Assembly (NCBI GenBank): GCA_028281625.1
Contig: JANQJN010000058.1
Coordinates: 1-32,195, forward strand
Direction: 5' to 3'
From: Emcibacteraceae bacterium
Lineage (GTDB): Bacteria; Pseudomonadota; Alphaproteobacteria; Sphingomonadales; Emcibacteraceae
Length of the DNA: 32,195 nucleotides
Below are positions 1-7,848 of this stretch, piece by piece. The notes under the pieces were generated by a model. That model had not been told where the DNA came from. It searched no databases and worked only from the letters and a program-made list of their open reading frames with translations. Position numbers and translations under genes: made by a program. The number at the start of each line of letters is the position of its first letter. Position 1 is the stretch's first letter.

Positions 1-1
1 A

Positions 2-730
2 ATGGCGATGGGTCAGGAACTCGATGAGGCAAACGCCGCAAAGGATGTTCTGGGGCGGGTTTCGAAATCTCCTATCTGCCGTGCTTATGGCGCCGATAAC
101 AGCTGGCAACGGGGCCCTCGAATTCCCGGGCAATACCGCCATATGGGCCATGATCCGCGTCTGCCTAAAATGTCCAAAAAACCAACCCTGCTGGAATTTT
201 TTGATAAACGCATCGGACACTCAAGTCACCTGTTACAATCCGCGCGGCTCGCGAAACTCGCGGACCTTCCTGAAAAGATGATCCTGGCTTGCCTGCTTCA
301 CGATATTTCGGTGACCGCCTATATCAATGGGGATCATGGCTACTACGGCGCTCAGCTCGTTGAGCCCTATGTAGAAGAAGAAATATCCTGGGCGATCCGC
401 TATCATCAGGCACTGCGCTTTATTCCGGACCTTGATGTGGGTTATCCCTACCCTGAAGCTTATATTCGTTATTTTGGCGAAGATTACCGGCCCGAGGATT
501 ATATCCTTAAAGACGGCGAATATGCCCGTAACCACAAATGGTATATGACTGCGCGGCAAATCTGCATCAATGATGTTTACTCGTTTGATCCTAATGTGAA
601 TGTAAGCCTGGATGATTTTCACGATATCATCGCCCGTAACTGGCGTGATCCAGAGGAAGGCCTTGGCTACGACGGAAGCCCTTCTGCCCATATGTGGCGC
701 ACCATGATTTTCCCCAATAATTCGCTTTGA
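2..730 (+). CDS. HD-domain (metal-dependent phosphohydrolase-like) protein, possibly 5'-truncated
   Basis: The 242 residues read from an ATG at base 2 contain the hallmarks of an HD domain: a first pair of histidines (H73, H76), an HD doublet (H100-D101) in the context ACLLHDIS, H112 in a DHGYYGAQ segment and H135 in RYHQALRF. HD proteins bind one or two metals and usually hydrolyse phosphoesters; the substrate cannot be read from the sequence. The stretch before the internal Met57 (GQYRHMGHDPRLPKMSKK) looks like genuine coding sequence, so the protein is not just the part from Met57. Because the ORF is open to the window edge, the true start may lie upstream. The C-terminus (HMWRTMIFP) is well formed. 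No hydrophobic segment is visible, so it should be cytoplasmic. Confidence 0.75.
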   Translation: MAMGQELDEANAAKDVLGRVSKSPICRAYGADNSWQRGPRIPGQYRHMGHDPRLPKMSKKPTLLEFFDKRIGHSSHLLQSARLAKLADLPEKMILACLLHDISVTAYINGDHGYYGAQLVEPYVEEEISWAIRYHQALRFIPDLDVGYPYPEAYIRYFGEDYRPEDYILKDGEYARNHKWYMTARQICINDVYSFDPNVNVSLDDFHDIIARNWRDPEEGLGYDGSPSAHMWRTMIFPNNSL

Positions 731-757
731 GACCTATATTAAATTTTTGCCAGCCGC

Positions 758-771
758 TTGAATTAATTCAA
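758..771. other. Perfect 14-bp palindrome in the gap after the HD gene
   Basis: TTGAATTAATTCAA is fully self-complementary and sits 28 bases after the stop of the HD gene and about 90 bases before the next start. A weaker inverted repeat (AATCA/TGATT) follows at 781-797. Either could be an operator for the gene at 860; no T-run follows, so a terminator is unlikely. Confidence 0.3.
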
Positions 772-859
772 AAATTCGTCAATCATAATTTCATGATTCG
801 TGCTTTGGCGCGGTCCATCATCATTGCAAGCACAGCTTTAGGGGACAAAGGGAGGAATT

Positions 860-1381
860 ATGAAGTCGAGGATTTTTAAACTTATTGCGCTTACGCTGAG
901 TGTGGCGCTGATACATGTGAATACGGCCTTTGCACAGGACTATTACGCACAATTTAATGAAAACCGAGTTCACCACAATCTCTATCTTAAGATCCCCTTC
1001 CATCAGGATAAGTTTGCCAGGAAAAACGAAAATATGTTTCGTTTTGGCTATAGTGCGGAATTTCAGCATGGCCGGACGCTGGCAAATCCGTTTACCGAAA
1101 ACAGAAATCAAATTCGCGCTGCATTAGCGAATATTGAGTTTTCGTCGCTCCGTGAAGGACGCTTTAATCTTGCGGGTATACCGTTTGCTGGTTTTAACCA
1201 AGATGGCTTATATGCAGGACAGGACGGCGAAGAAAGCGGATCAGCTGCCAACAACCAGCAATGGCGGATTATCGCCCTTGGTGTTGTTCTCGCCGCTGCT
1301 GTTTACGGCGCAAGTCAAAGTGGCACCAAACGGGTCCAGCCGGAAACATGTGAGCCCTTCCCACTGTCACCTTGCACTTAA
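860..1381 (+). CDS. Secreted or membrane-anchored protein of unknown function
   Basis: I do not recognise this 173-residue protein. It starts with a clear signal peptide (KSRIFKLIALTLSVALIHV, likely cleavage after AFA, residue 25). The middle is rich in polar and aromatic residues. A second hydrophobic stretch at about residues 135-153 (IIALGVVLAAAVYG) is followed by a short tail with two cysteines. The topology suggests a periplasmic domain of about 110 residues anchored near its C-terminus. A strong ribosome binding site, GGAGGA at 851-856, fixes the start. It is alone on the plus strand and converges with the minus-strand block that begins at 1386, only 4 bases away. ORFs on the opposite strand here are shadows. 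Confidence 0.7.
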   Translation: MKSRIFKLIALTLSVALIHVNTAFAQDYYAQFNENRVHHNLYLKIPFHQDKFARKNENMFRFGYSAEFQHGRTLANPFTENRNQIRAALANIEFSSLREGRFNLAGIPFAGFNQDGLYAGQDGEESGSAANNQQWRIIALGVVLAAAVYGASQSGTKRVQPETCEPFPLSPCT

Positions 1382-1385
1382 GTCG

Positions 1386-2210
1386 CTAAAAATAAACTTC
1401 GTGGCGTGGGATTTCTTCCGCCGCGTTAAAATCATCAAGATGTAATCGTGCAATTTGAAGTTCAATAAAATCGATCATTTCCGGCGTATCGACCTGCTCG
1501 AGCGCACGTTCCTTCAAATTTAACTCACCAAGCACGAGGCGCGCAACGCCGTAGCCGCGCTTGTTATAATTGCCCTGCCTGAAGCGCATGGTGTCCGCCG
1601 CTTTATCGATCTGTGCGTTTAGCTGAGTGATAAATCGCCTTTTTCTCGATACAATCTGATTGGCCCGCACCAGCTTTTCCTGGCTCATAATTTTTTCATC
1701 TTTTGTGATCCTTCTTGAAAACGCGATCACATCTTCTGCTGTCACCAATTCAAGTGGTCCGCGTTCCAAATGCGCAAGCTTATTGGCGATGAAGTCGCTG
1801 GCCTCATCACTTTCAAGGTCTGTGAATGTGCCAGCAGCAAGGTGCCTCAGTACAACTTCATAGAGCGACAATTTGCGGTCATCTTTTTTACCATCAATGA
1901 TGATCGATTTAAGTACGTCATAGATTTCATCATTCTCAAACGGGGCAAAATCACCGGTAAGCCCTACCCTGCGGTAAGCCTTCTGACATTTTTTATTATC
2001 CCAGACGAACTTTGCGGTACTCAGGATCAATTCCTCATCCGACCCGCTGAAGGTTACATATTCCCGCAGCCTGTCATAAGGATCAATTTCAGGAGGCGGG
2101 AACCACAGACTACTCCGGTAAAGAAAGGTGTCAAACACTGTCCAGGCTACAAAAAACAAAAAAATAAGTAGAAAAACAAAAGGAATAGCAAAACCGGCAA
2201 TCTCTATCAT
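1386..2210 (-). CDS. Membrane-anchored protein, paralog of the gene at 4829-5554
   Basis: A 274-residue protein with one N-terminal transmembrane segment (about residues 5-27, PFVFLLIFLFFVAWTVF) and a soluble, charged helical remainder. I know no named family for it. It is clearly related to the 241-residue protein at 4829-5554: both have a W followed by a short gap and an A-x2-RVG motif (AYRRVGLTG here, AFVRVGVDG there), then a matching helix (LYEVVLRHLAAGTFTDLES against LSEAIVRKVAADVFPDIDS), then a basic tract ending in KRGYGVARLVLGEL against KMGYSEAFTVLRDLL. It is the last gene of a six-gene minus-strand block, 33 bases after the lipoprotein gene at 2244. Function unknown; the block suggests a role in the cell envelope. 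Confidence 0.75.
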   Translation of the reverse strand: MIEIAGFAIPFVFLLIFLFFVAWTVFDTFLYRSSLWFPPPEIDPYDRLREYVTFSGSDEELILSTAKFVWDNKKCQKAYRRVGLTGDFAPFENDEIYDVLKSIIIDGKKDDRKLSLYEVVLRHLAAGTFTDLESDEASDFIANKLAHLERGPLELVTAEDVIAFSRRITKDEKIMSQEKLVRANQIVSRKRRFITQLNAQIDKAADTMRFRQGNYNKRGYGVARLVLGELNLKERALEQVDTPEMIDFIELQIARLHLDDFNAAEEIPRHEVYF

Positions 2211-2243
2211 CGCTCATTCCGTTTCATATTACCCTTCAATAGT

Positions 2244-2801
2244 TTACTCGCCCCTTGGCATACCAATTCGAAATGAGTAGATCTCGCTGGTGAAATGTTC
2301 CTGACCGCCCTGAACAAGGCGTTTTGCGTCTGTGTTAAATACCTGGACCAGAAAACCATCGCCGCTTTCTTGATAACTGACCGTTATGGCACCTGCTTTG
2401 GCCTTATAGTCTTCGACTTTGTCAGGGTCCCGCAGGCCGCCAAGTTCCTCGCCATAAATTTTGGCCAGCATAAAAGCTGCTTCCTCTTTTCCTTCCTGGT
2501 TCACGGTTCGGGTTCGCCGACTAAACCCATCGGAAAAACCGGTGCCAAAAACATCCACTGGTATGCTGTTTACCGTTGTATCATCCGCCGCCGCATCTTC
2601 AAGCCAGCTTACCGCCTGTGCAAACTGATTTTTTACCAGATAATCCATTCCAAGACGGAATTGAAACTCTTTTGAGCCCGTTGCCGCCATGCAATCCATA
2701 TAAGCATAGCTGGCAACATCATAACTGCTGCAGTCTTCACTTGGCACTGTCGCGCACCCTGTGGCCAAAATGGCCAGGCTGATTAAAATTACTTTCTTCA
2801 T
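2244..2801 (-). CDS. Outer-membrane lipoprotein, Sel1-like (paralog 1 of 3)
   Basis: 185 residues with a lipoprotein signal (lipobox LATGC, lipidated Cys16, Ala at +2, so probably sent to the outer membrane). Just after the anchor lies the signature shared by three lipoproteins of this block: D-C-x12-C-x-A-x2-G-S-K-x-F-Q-F-x-L-G-M (Cys24 and Cys37 here), perhaps a disulfide loop. The following helices (QAVSWLEDAA, then EEAAFMLAKIYG with EELGG) resemble one or two Sel1/TPR-like units. The C-terminal 45 residues look like beta strands (VSYQESGDGFLVQVF). Sel1 repeats are helical hairpins that scaffold protein-protein contacts. It lies 42 bases downstream of the paralog at 2844. Exact partner unknown. 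Confidence 0.75.
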   Translation of the reverse strand: MKKVILISLAILATGCATVPSEDCSSYDVASYAYMDCMAATGSKEFQFRLGMDYLVKNQFAQAVSWLEDAAADDTTVNSIPVDVFGTGFSDGFSRRTRTVNQEGKEEAAFMLAKIYGEELGGLRDPDKVEDYKAKAGAITVSYQESGDGFLVQVFNTDAKRLVQGGQEHFTSEIYSFRIGMPRGE

Positions 2802-2843
2802 AAATATCCTTAAAATTTACAGTCGCGTGTGGAAGCGGGCGCT

Positions 2844-3392
2844 TTATCCCTCCCCCACATACACCCGGAAGGTGTAAAGGTCAAACACGCGCGGCGGCTG
2901 GTCGCTGCTACGTTGGATGGTGGAGCGGCTTTTAACCCGCACCAAATATCCGTTGGTTGTTTCTTCGTAGGTGACAATTTTATTTTTGGCAACTTTCAAG
3001 TAGCGTTCCGCCTGGTTCGCATTGGGGCGGCCACCGATCCCTTCTTCATACATTTTAAAAAGCATATAGGCGGCTGCCTCATTACCATCTTCTTCCACAT
3101 GACGGTCTCGATAGGTTGAGTTATCCGCCAGGCCACTTTGAAAGGCGTCATAGATCCGTACCGAGTAACTCGCTTCCTGTTTAGCGGACTTTTTGAACCA
3201 AGATTTCGCTTCACCGTAATCGCCGCGAACAAAATAATCCATCCCGAGCCGGAATTGAAATTCCTTGGAGCCCTGCTCCGCCTGGCAGACTTTAAACTCA
3301 TCGCTGTTTCGGTCAAACAGGAAGCAATCCTGTTGCACGCTCGCACAACCCGTGATCAGAAAAAACATAAAAAGAAACAGAAACTTATGCAT
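2844..3392 (-). CDS. Outer-membrane lipoprotein, Sel1-like (paralog 2 of 3)
   Basis: 182 residues from the Met at 3392, which directly begins a lipoprotein signal (HKFLFLFMFFLITGC, lipidated Cys16). The reading frame is open 36 bases further upstream, but that extension would bury the signal peptide, so I reject it. Cys23 and Cys36 keep the C-x12-C spacing, followed by GSKEFQFRLGMDYF, almost identical to the gene at 2244. Next come Sel1-like helices (GEAKSWFKKSA; NEAAAYMLFKMYEEGIGG) and a beta-rich tail ending in FDLYTFRVYVGEG. This tail resembles that of the 2244 protein (SEIYSFRIGMPRGE), so the two are each other's closest relatives and probably arose by tandem duplication. Confidence 0.75.
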   Translation of the reverse strand: MHKFLFLFMFFLITGCASVQQDCFLFDRNSDEFKVCQAEQGSKEFQFRLGMDYFVRGDYGEAKSWFKKSAKQEASYSVRIYDAFQSGLADNSTYRDRHVEEDGNEAAAYMLFKMYEEGIGGRPNANQAERYLKVAKNKIVTYEETTNGYLVRVKSRSTIQRSSDQPPRVFDLYTFRVYVGEG

Positions 3393-3471
3393 ACTAACTT
3401 CTATAGAACGAATGCCGCACAAAATCAAAGTTCATTCAGATATTCCCTTATATCCTTAATGCGTTGTTCTA

Positions 3472-4074
3472 CTAGCCCTCGTCCAGAATAAAGTCGAGAC
3501 GAGTGATCACGCCGGGAACACTTACCGGTTCACCGTCAACGATTTTTGGCTGATATTTAAATCGCTCGACCGCGCGTATTGCGTTTCGCTCGAACACTCT
3601 ATCGCTGCTTTCTACCACTACTACATTGGTGGTGCTGCCGTTCGGTGTCACTGTAAATTCAACCACCACATAGCCCTCAAGGCCCCGTTCGATTGCCTGG
3701 ATGGGAAATTGCGGCGCCGCCCGAACGATCGGAATATATTCACCGTCGACGACAAATGAAATACCTGTGTCATCGCCCACTTTGGTCTCGTCGCCGGGAT
3801 TAGGGGTCAAATCAACAGGGTTGATTACATTGTCATAATCATAATCCGTATCGATTATGGTTAGTGGTTCGGGCACAGGTATAAATTCCTCAGGTTTTAA
3901 GTCCTCCCGCTGGGGAGGTTCGACTGGCCGGACCTTGCCAAAATCGGGCTTGATGCGTTCAACTGGATCACTAAGTTGTAATTCCGCTGGAGCAATCAGC
4001 AGTTGAAGCATAAAAAACAATCCGAAAGTAAAAACGGATGCAAACATAAAAGATGCAGAGTATCGTATTATCAT
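3472..4074 (-). CDS. TonB C-terminal domain protein (energy-transducer-like)
   Basis: 200 residues: a single N-terminal membrane segment (about 7-27, ASVFTFGLFFMLQLLIA), a proline- and acid-rich linker (residues 35-95, for example PVEPPQREDLKPEEF), and a TonB-type C-terminal domain from about residue 115. The domain has the usual PxFPIxAxxRGLEGYVVVEFTV opening (seen here as PQFPIQAIERGLEG then YVVVEFTVTPNG) and the AIRAVERFKYQP helix-strand. TonB proteins span the periplasm and pull on outer-membrane receptors using ExbB/ExbD. No exbB, exbD or receptor lies in this window, and the linker lacks long EP/KP repeats, so it may serve the neighbouring lipoproteins instead of a classical siderophore system. 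It sits between lipoprotein paralogs 2 and 3. Confidence 0.85.
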   Translation of the reverse strand: MIIRYSASFMFASVFTFGLFFMLQLLIAPAELQLSDPVERIKPDFGKVRPVEPPQREDLKPEEFIPVPEPLTIIDTDYDYDNVINPVDLTPNPGDETKVGDDTGISFVVDGEYIPIVRAAPQFPIQAIERGLEGYVVVEFTVTPNGSTTNVVVVESSDRVFERNAIRAVERFKYQPKIVDGEPVSVPGVITRLDFILDEG

Positions 4075-4157
4075 GTTAACCCCCTTTTGATAATGAATGA
4101 TAGTATTACTAGTATCTACCTTAACGACTTCAACTGCAAATCACCATTTTGTGATGA

Positions 4158-4784
4158 TCAGATTTCATCACCGGTGCGTTTTTGAATAAGGAACCGCCCG
4201 GTTTCCATGATACCGAGGGCCAGCATCTGTTCAAGGACTCTGCGCCTTTGCTCGTCTTCCAGTTCTTTACCATCCAGCCCTCGGATGCTGGTTATATTGT
4301 TCGGGTCCTGACCATAGGTGATTTCAAAATGATCTTCTTTTTCCATGACACGTACGAGCACGCCGCCTGCATCTTCGCGGTACCGCTCGGCGCGTCTCTC
4401 ATTCACCGTTACTCCCTGCCCCAGCGTATACATCCGTGACAGCATATAGCGCGCCGCATTGTTGCCCGGATGGGCGTTGGGATTATCAAACCTGTGGATC
4501 GTGCCGTAGCTCTCGTTGCCAATGGGTGGCTGATAAATGGACATGGTCGGCGAAATACGTTCCGCCGACTGCTCAAACAACTTCCGTGCCGTATCAAATT
4601 CCCCGATCACATACATCTCCATGCCCAGCTGAAACTGAAATGCCTTGGACCCGTTGCCTGCCTGACACTCACGGTACTCAAACGTGCCAAATTCATAAGG
4701 CGTACAATCCTCCATCGGTATCGCGCAGGAGGTTAGAAGGAGAAGTGGGATTGTGAGAAATAGTTTACGAATAAGCGCCCCCAA
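4158..4784 (-). CDS. Outer-membrane lipoprotein, Sel1-like (paralog 3 of 3)
   Basis: 208 residues with signal and lipobox LLTSC (lipidated Cys20). Cys27 and Cys40 keep the C-x12-C spacing, followed by GSKAFQFQLGMEMYV, matching the lipoproteins at 2244 and 2844. Sel1-like units follow (GEFDTARKLFEQSAE; NAARYMLSRMYTLGQGVTV then RAERY). The tail differs from the other two: after a similar beta segment (VRVMEKEDHFEITYG) it ends in a helical, charged region (DEQRRRVLEQMLALG). It is the most diverged of the three. It lies 44 bases after the 4829 gene and 83 bases before the TonB-like gene, consistent with one transcript. Confidence 0.72.
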   Translation of the reverse strand: MGALIRKLFLTIPLLLLTSCAIPMEDCTPYEFGTFEYRECQAGNGSKAFQFQLGMEMYVIGEFDTARKLFEQSAERISPTMSIYQPPIGNESYGTIHRFDNPNAHPGNNAARYMLSRMYTLGQGVTVNERRAERYREDAGGVLVRVMEKEDHFEITYGQDPNNITSIRGLDGKELEDEQRRRVLEQMLALGIMETGRFLIQKRTGDEI

Positions 4785-4828
4785 TACTGTTACGGGATCA
4801 CTTTAGCCAAAATTACGATCGATGGAAA

Positions 4829-5554
4829 CTAATAATCCCAGAACTGGAGGCCCTGTTCGACCCGCTCGCGCAGGCGTTCGGAGTTTACATCCTGTTTATA
4901 TTCGCCGCTAAGCAGGTCGCGAAGCACGGTGAAGGCTTCCGAATAGCCCATTTTTTCCATGTAGCCCTTCTTGCGGCGGTAGCGTTCGGCCAGATAATTT
5001 TCCTTGGCGTTAATCTCTTCGATTTTTTCGCGGTCGCCGCGTTCATAGGCGGCCTTCGCCTGATCACAGAGCTCCTGAACACCGATCATGCTACGGAGGT
5101 CTTCAATCAGCTCGATCACCTCGTCGACGCTGGCGGGAACACCATGAAGCAGACTGCCGTCTTCGTTTCTGATTGGTCTATGGCGCTGAATAAAGTTGCG
5201 GGTTTCTTCGCTGTCGATATCCGGAAACACATCAGCCGCCACTTTACGCACGATCGCTTCCGACAGGAACAAGTCCCCCAGATACACGTCGCCGCCCAGT
5301 TCCTGCCAGTAACCCGTCACTGTTTCATGAATGGCCAGATATTCGTCCATATCGAAATAGCCGTCCACACCCACGCGCACGAATGCGCCATGCAATGTCT
5401 CATCTGTCCATAAGATCTCGCAGAGCTTGAAAATCTGCTCTAGAGTTGCTTTATCCCTGTTTGTCCCCCGAAAACTTCCATTAACCACTTCCGTCAAACT
5501 CCAAATTGGTGAGACAAAATAAATACTAGAAAAAACTAAAAGCCTTGTAAACAA
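4829..5554 (-). CDS. Exported or membrane-anchored protein, paralog of the gene at 1386-2210
   Basis: 241 residues. The first 20 (LLVFSSIYFVSPIWS) form a hydrophobic N-terminus that reads as a signal peptide or anchor. The rest is soluble and helical and aligns along most of its length with the 274-residue protein at 1386: shared landmarks are LCEILWTDETLHGAFVRVG, an LSEAIVRKVAADVFPDIDS helix, and a basic tract ERYRRKKGYMEKMGYSEAF. It would be the first gene of the six-gene block and so brackets the lipoproteins and TonB-like protein with its own paralog. No known family recognised. The upstream gap to the homoserine dehydrogenase stop is only 29 bases, so the block could even be read through from the export operon. 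Confidence 0.68.
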   Translation of the reverse strand: MFTRLLVFSSIYFVSPIWSLTEVVNGSFRGTNRDKATLEQIFKLCEILWTDETLHGAFVRVGVDGYFDMDEYLAIHETVTGYWQELGGDVYLGDLFLSEAIVRKVAADVFPDIDSEETRNFIQRHRPIRNEDGSLLHGVPASVDEVIELIEDLRSMIGVQELCDQAKAAYERGDREKIEEINAKENYLAERYRRKKGYMEKMGYSEAFTVLRDLLSGEYKQDVNSERLRERVEQGLQFWDY

Positions 5555-5583
5555 TGATTACAATTTAAATTATTTTGTGATTT

Positions 5584-6579
5584 TTAGCTAAAAATGTTGA
5601 CCGCATCGCGCAGCATGCTGGCGGCTGTGGGGATAGGTTCTTTTTCATAAAGCTTGTGATAGCTGATGCCATATATGTCACTATGGATTTCCACACCCAT
5701 TTCCCAGCCATTGCAGGAACCAAGAAAACTATCCGCGGGTACCACGGTTGGTGCCACAGTAAGCGTACCATCCACACAGGTGGCCACAAGCTTGATTTTA
5801 TTGCTTTTCTTGACTTCTTCGGCGATCGCTGCGGCGGTGACGCCTGCTATGCCGGTGACGCTCACGTCATCCAATTTATAATCTGCGTCATGAAGCGTAT
5901 TGGCAATGATCAGCAGTTTGAATGCTGTGTCCCAGCCGTCGGTATCCAGGCTCGGATCCGCTTCGGCGGCACCCACTGCCTGGGCTTCCTTAATCGCATC
6001 ATCGAAGCTCTTGCCTTTTCCCAGCGCATCAAGGATAAAATTACATGTGCCATTGAAAATACCTGAAAATTTATCGGTTTTTGCCGCAATCATGTCCCTG
6101 TTTGCAATGTTTAGGACCGGAAGACCACCACAAACGGTCGCTGAAAATTCAAGTCCACATTTGTTTTCGCGCGCGATTTTCTTTAATTCCTGAAAGGCGT
6201 GGACCACCGGCCCTTTATTGGCAAGCACAACCGAAACGCCGCGCGACAACGCTTCGCGAGTTGTTTCAAGCGCTTCACCACCGGTTTTTATGTCCACCGG
6301 CGTCGCTTCAAACAGAAGATCAATATCGTCCAGCGGCTGATATTTCGCGCAAAAACCTTCAAGATCCGCGACACGGCCTCCGTTTTCCTTATGTGATACT
6401 AGAAGTTCCTTATCATAACCATCTGAATTAAAAGCATATCCACCGCTATCACTAACAGCGACTATTTTAAATTTTAAGCCATGCTTTTGGCTAAGAATAT
6501 CTTCTTTTTCTGTAATGATTGACAGCAGGTTTTTATTCACGCTGCCAAGGCCGAACACCCCTGTCCGTATTTCCCTCAT
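5584..6579 (-). CDS. hom: Homoserine dehydrogenase
   Basis: 331 residues from the Met at 6579, preceded by an AGGGG ribosome binding site. The frame is open upstream to 6708, but that part overlaps the preceding exporter gene and is not homologous to the family. The protein reduces aspartate semialdehyde to homoserine (EC 1.1.1.3) on the way to threonine and methionine. Visible features: an NAD(P)-binding start (GVFGLGSVN), the ANKGPVV segment, GIFNGTCNFIL, and the active-site stretch AEADPSLDTDGWDTAFKL, in which E, D (+11) and K (+15) match the spacing of the catalytic Glu, Asp and Lys known in this enzyme. It ends PTAASMLRDAV with no ACT domain, so it is the short form, probably without the usual threonine-sensing domain. 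It lies 64 bases after three LysE-family exporters. Confidence 0.88.
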   Translation of the reverse strand: MREIRTGVFGLGSVNKNLLSIITEKEDILSQKHGLKFKIVAVSDSGGYAFNSDGYDKELLVSHKENGGRVADLEGFCAKYQPLDDIDLLFEATPVDIKTGGEALETTREALSRGVSVVLANKGPVVHAFQELKKIARENKCGLEFSATVCGGLPVLNIANRDMIAAKTDKFSGIFNGTCNFILDALGKGKSFDDAIKEAQAVGAAEADPSLDTDGWDTAFKLLIIANTLHDADYKLDDVSVTGIAGVTAAAIAEEVKKSNKIKLVATCVDGTLTVAPTVVPADSFLGSCNGWEMGVEIHSDIYGISYHKLYEKEPIPTAASMLRDAVNIFS

Positions 6580-6643
6580 GATGCCCCTTTTGTTATCCCC
6601 TTTAGTGCCATCCCGAATTAAGTTCAAAATGACATATTGTTTT

Positions 6644-7243
6644 TTATATACTTTGATCCATAAAGGCCAAATAAATAGCAACCAGAAGCAGACTACCGCC
6701 CATGGCATAATTAAACAAGCGAAGTCTTGAGGGATCTTTTAAAAACCCGCTGATTTTAGCACCAGCATAGCCCCAAATGAGCACACAGCTATAACCAACG
6801 ATGGCGTAGGAAATCATATATATTGTGAGCCGCTCCCCACCAACTGCAAGGTTAAAGGCACTTACCCCCGCAAGGCAGGCAATCCAGGACTTAGGATTGA
6901 TCCACTGAAGGATCGCACCTTGCATAAAGCTCGGCCTGGTTTCTTCAATTTCTTCCTTGCCTTCGCCTGGGAATGCGATCTTATAGCCCATATAGGCAAT
7001 AAGAAATGCGCCAAAATAACCAAGGGTCTTCATCAGTTCCTGGTTTTCCGCCATTGCTTCACCAAATCCAAGGGAGACGATAATTACCAGCGCACTAAAG
7101 CCAAAAGCTGCGCCGGTGGCAAACGGGACGGTGCTTTTAAATCCATGATTAACCCCGGTGCTCATCATAATGATGTTGGTCGGTCCCGGTGTGATGGACA
7201 TGGAAAAAGCATACAGCATGGTGGCGGTGATAAAGGCAATCAT
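6644..7243 (-). CDS. LysE/RhtB-family amino-acid exporter 1
   Basis: 199 residues, about six transmembrane helices, opening with the family motif SMSITPGPTNIIMMSTGVNHG. A second conserved spot, WINPKSWIACLAGVSAF, lies near residue 115. LysE/RhtB proteins export amino acids such as lysine, arginine, homoserine, threonine or their derivatives by proton exchange; the substrate is not readable. It starts 3 bases after the stop of the exporter at 7247 and is followed after 64 bases by homoserine dehydrogenase. That position makes homoserine, threonine or a related compound an attractive but unproven substrate. Confidence 0.88.
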   Translation of the reverse strand: MIAFITATMLYAFSMSITPGPTNIIMMSTGVNHGFKSTVPFATGAAFGFSALVIIVSLGFGEAMAENQELMKTLGYFGAFLIAYMGYKIAFPGEGKEEIEETRPSFMQGAILQWINPKSWIACLAGVSAFNLAVGGERLTIYMISYAIVGYSCVLIWGYAGAKISGFLKDPSRLRLFNYAMGGSLLLVAIYLAFMDQSI

Positions 7244-7246
7244 GGC

Positions 7247-7834
7247 TTAGTCCATCATCAGCAGGTAAACCGCAAGTACAATCAGCGAGCCGCCCATAAT
7301 CCAGTTAAAGCGTTTATGATTTTGCTCATCTTTTAAGAACCGCGTGATTTTGGATCCCGCATATGCCCAGACACCAACACAAAAGAGCACCACAAAAATG
7401 CTGATCACCATATACATCAGGATCGCGCGGGCATCTCCCGCAATGTTAAAGGCAGCAATACCGCCCAGGCAAGCAGTCCAGGCTTTGGGATTGACCCACT
7501 GCAAGATCAAACCATGGAAGAAACCCGGATTACTATCGCCAGCATCCTTTATTTCTGTGGGTGCTGTTGCAATTTTATAGCCGATAAAACAAATGAAGCC
7601 TATCCCAACGTAAGACAATATCTCCATCACCTGCGCGTTTTCCGCAATAATTCCGCCGATGCCAAATCCCACGGTCGCAAGCAGCATGTTAAAGCCGACG
7701 ACCACACCGAATGTAAACGGTAGCGCACGCTTAAAGCCGTAATTAACCCCGGTCGTGAGCGCGATCAGGTTGTTTGGTCCCGGCGTTATGCCCATGGAAA
7801 AGGCATAAATAAACATCGGTAAAAACAGTGACAT
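7247..7834 (-). CDS. LysE/RhtB-family amino-acid exporter 2
   Basis: 195 residues, about six transmembrane helices, with SMGITPGPNNLIALTTGVNYG near the N-terminus and WVNPKAWTACLGGIAAFN around residue 112. It is closely similar to the proteins at 6644 and 7849. The three genes are packed 14 and 3 bases apart, so they are almost certainly co-transcribed and arose by tandem duplication. Each copy keeps the family motif intact, so none looks decayed. Inner-membrane location. Confidence 0.88.
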   Translation of the reverse strand: MSLFLPMFIYAFSMGITPGPNNLIALTTGVNYGFKRALPFTFGVVVGFNMLLATVGFGIGGIIAENAQVMEILSYVGIGFICFIGYKIATAPTEIKDAGDSNPGFFHGLILQWVNPKAWTACLGGIAAFNIAGDARAILMYMVISIFVVLFCVGVWAYAGSKITRFLKDEQNHKRFNWIMGGSLIVLAVYLLMMD

Positions 7835-7848
7835 ATACCCTAAGTCCC

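Noticed and set aside
24..281. Second open frame over the start of the HD gene
   Set aside because: It lacks any motif and overlaps the HD frame, whose GQYRHMGHDPRLP region reads as genuine family sequence.
233..691. Long minus-strand ORF opposite the HD gene
   Set aside because: It is the complement of a gene with clear HD motifs and has no ribosome binding site.
3472..4074. Classical TonB-ExbB-ExbD iron-uptake operon
   Set aside because: No exbB, exbD or TonB-dependent receptor gene is in the window; neighbours are lipoproteins.
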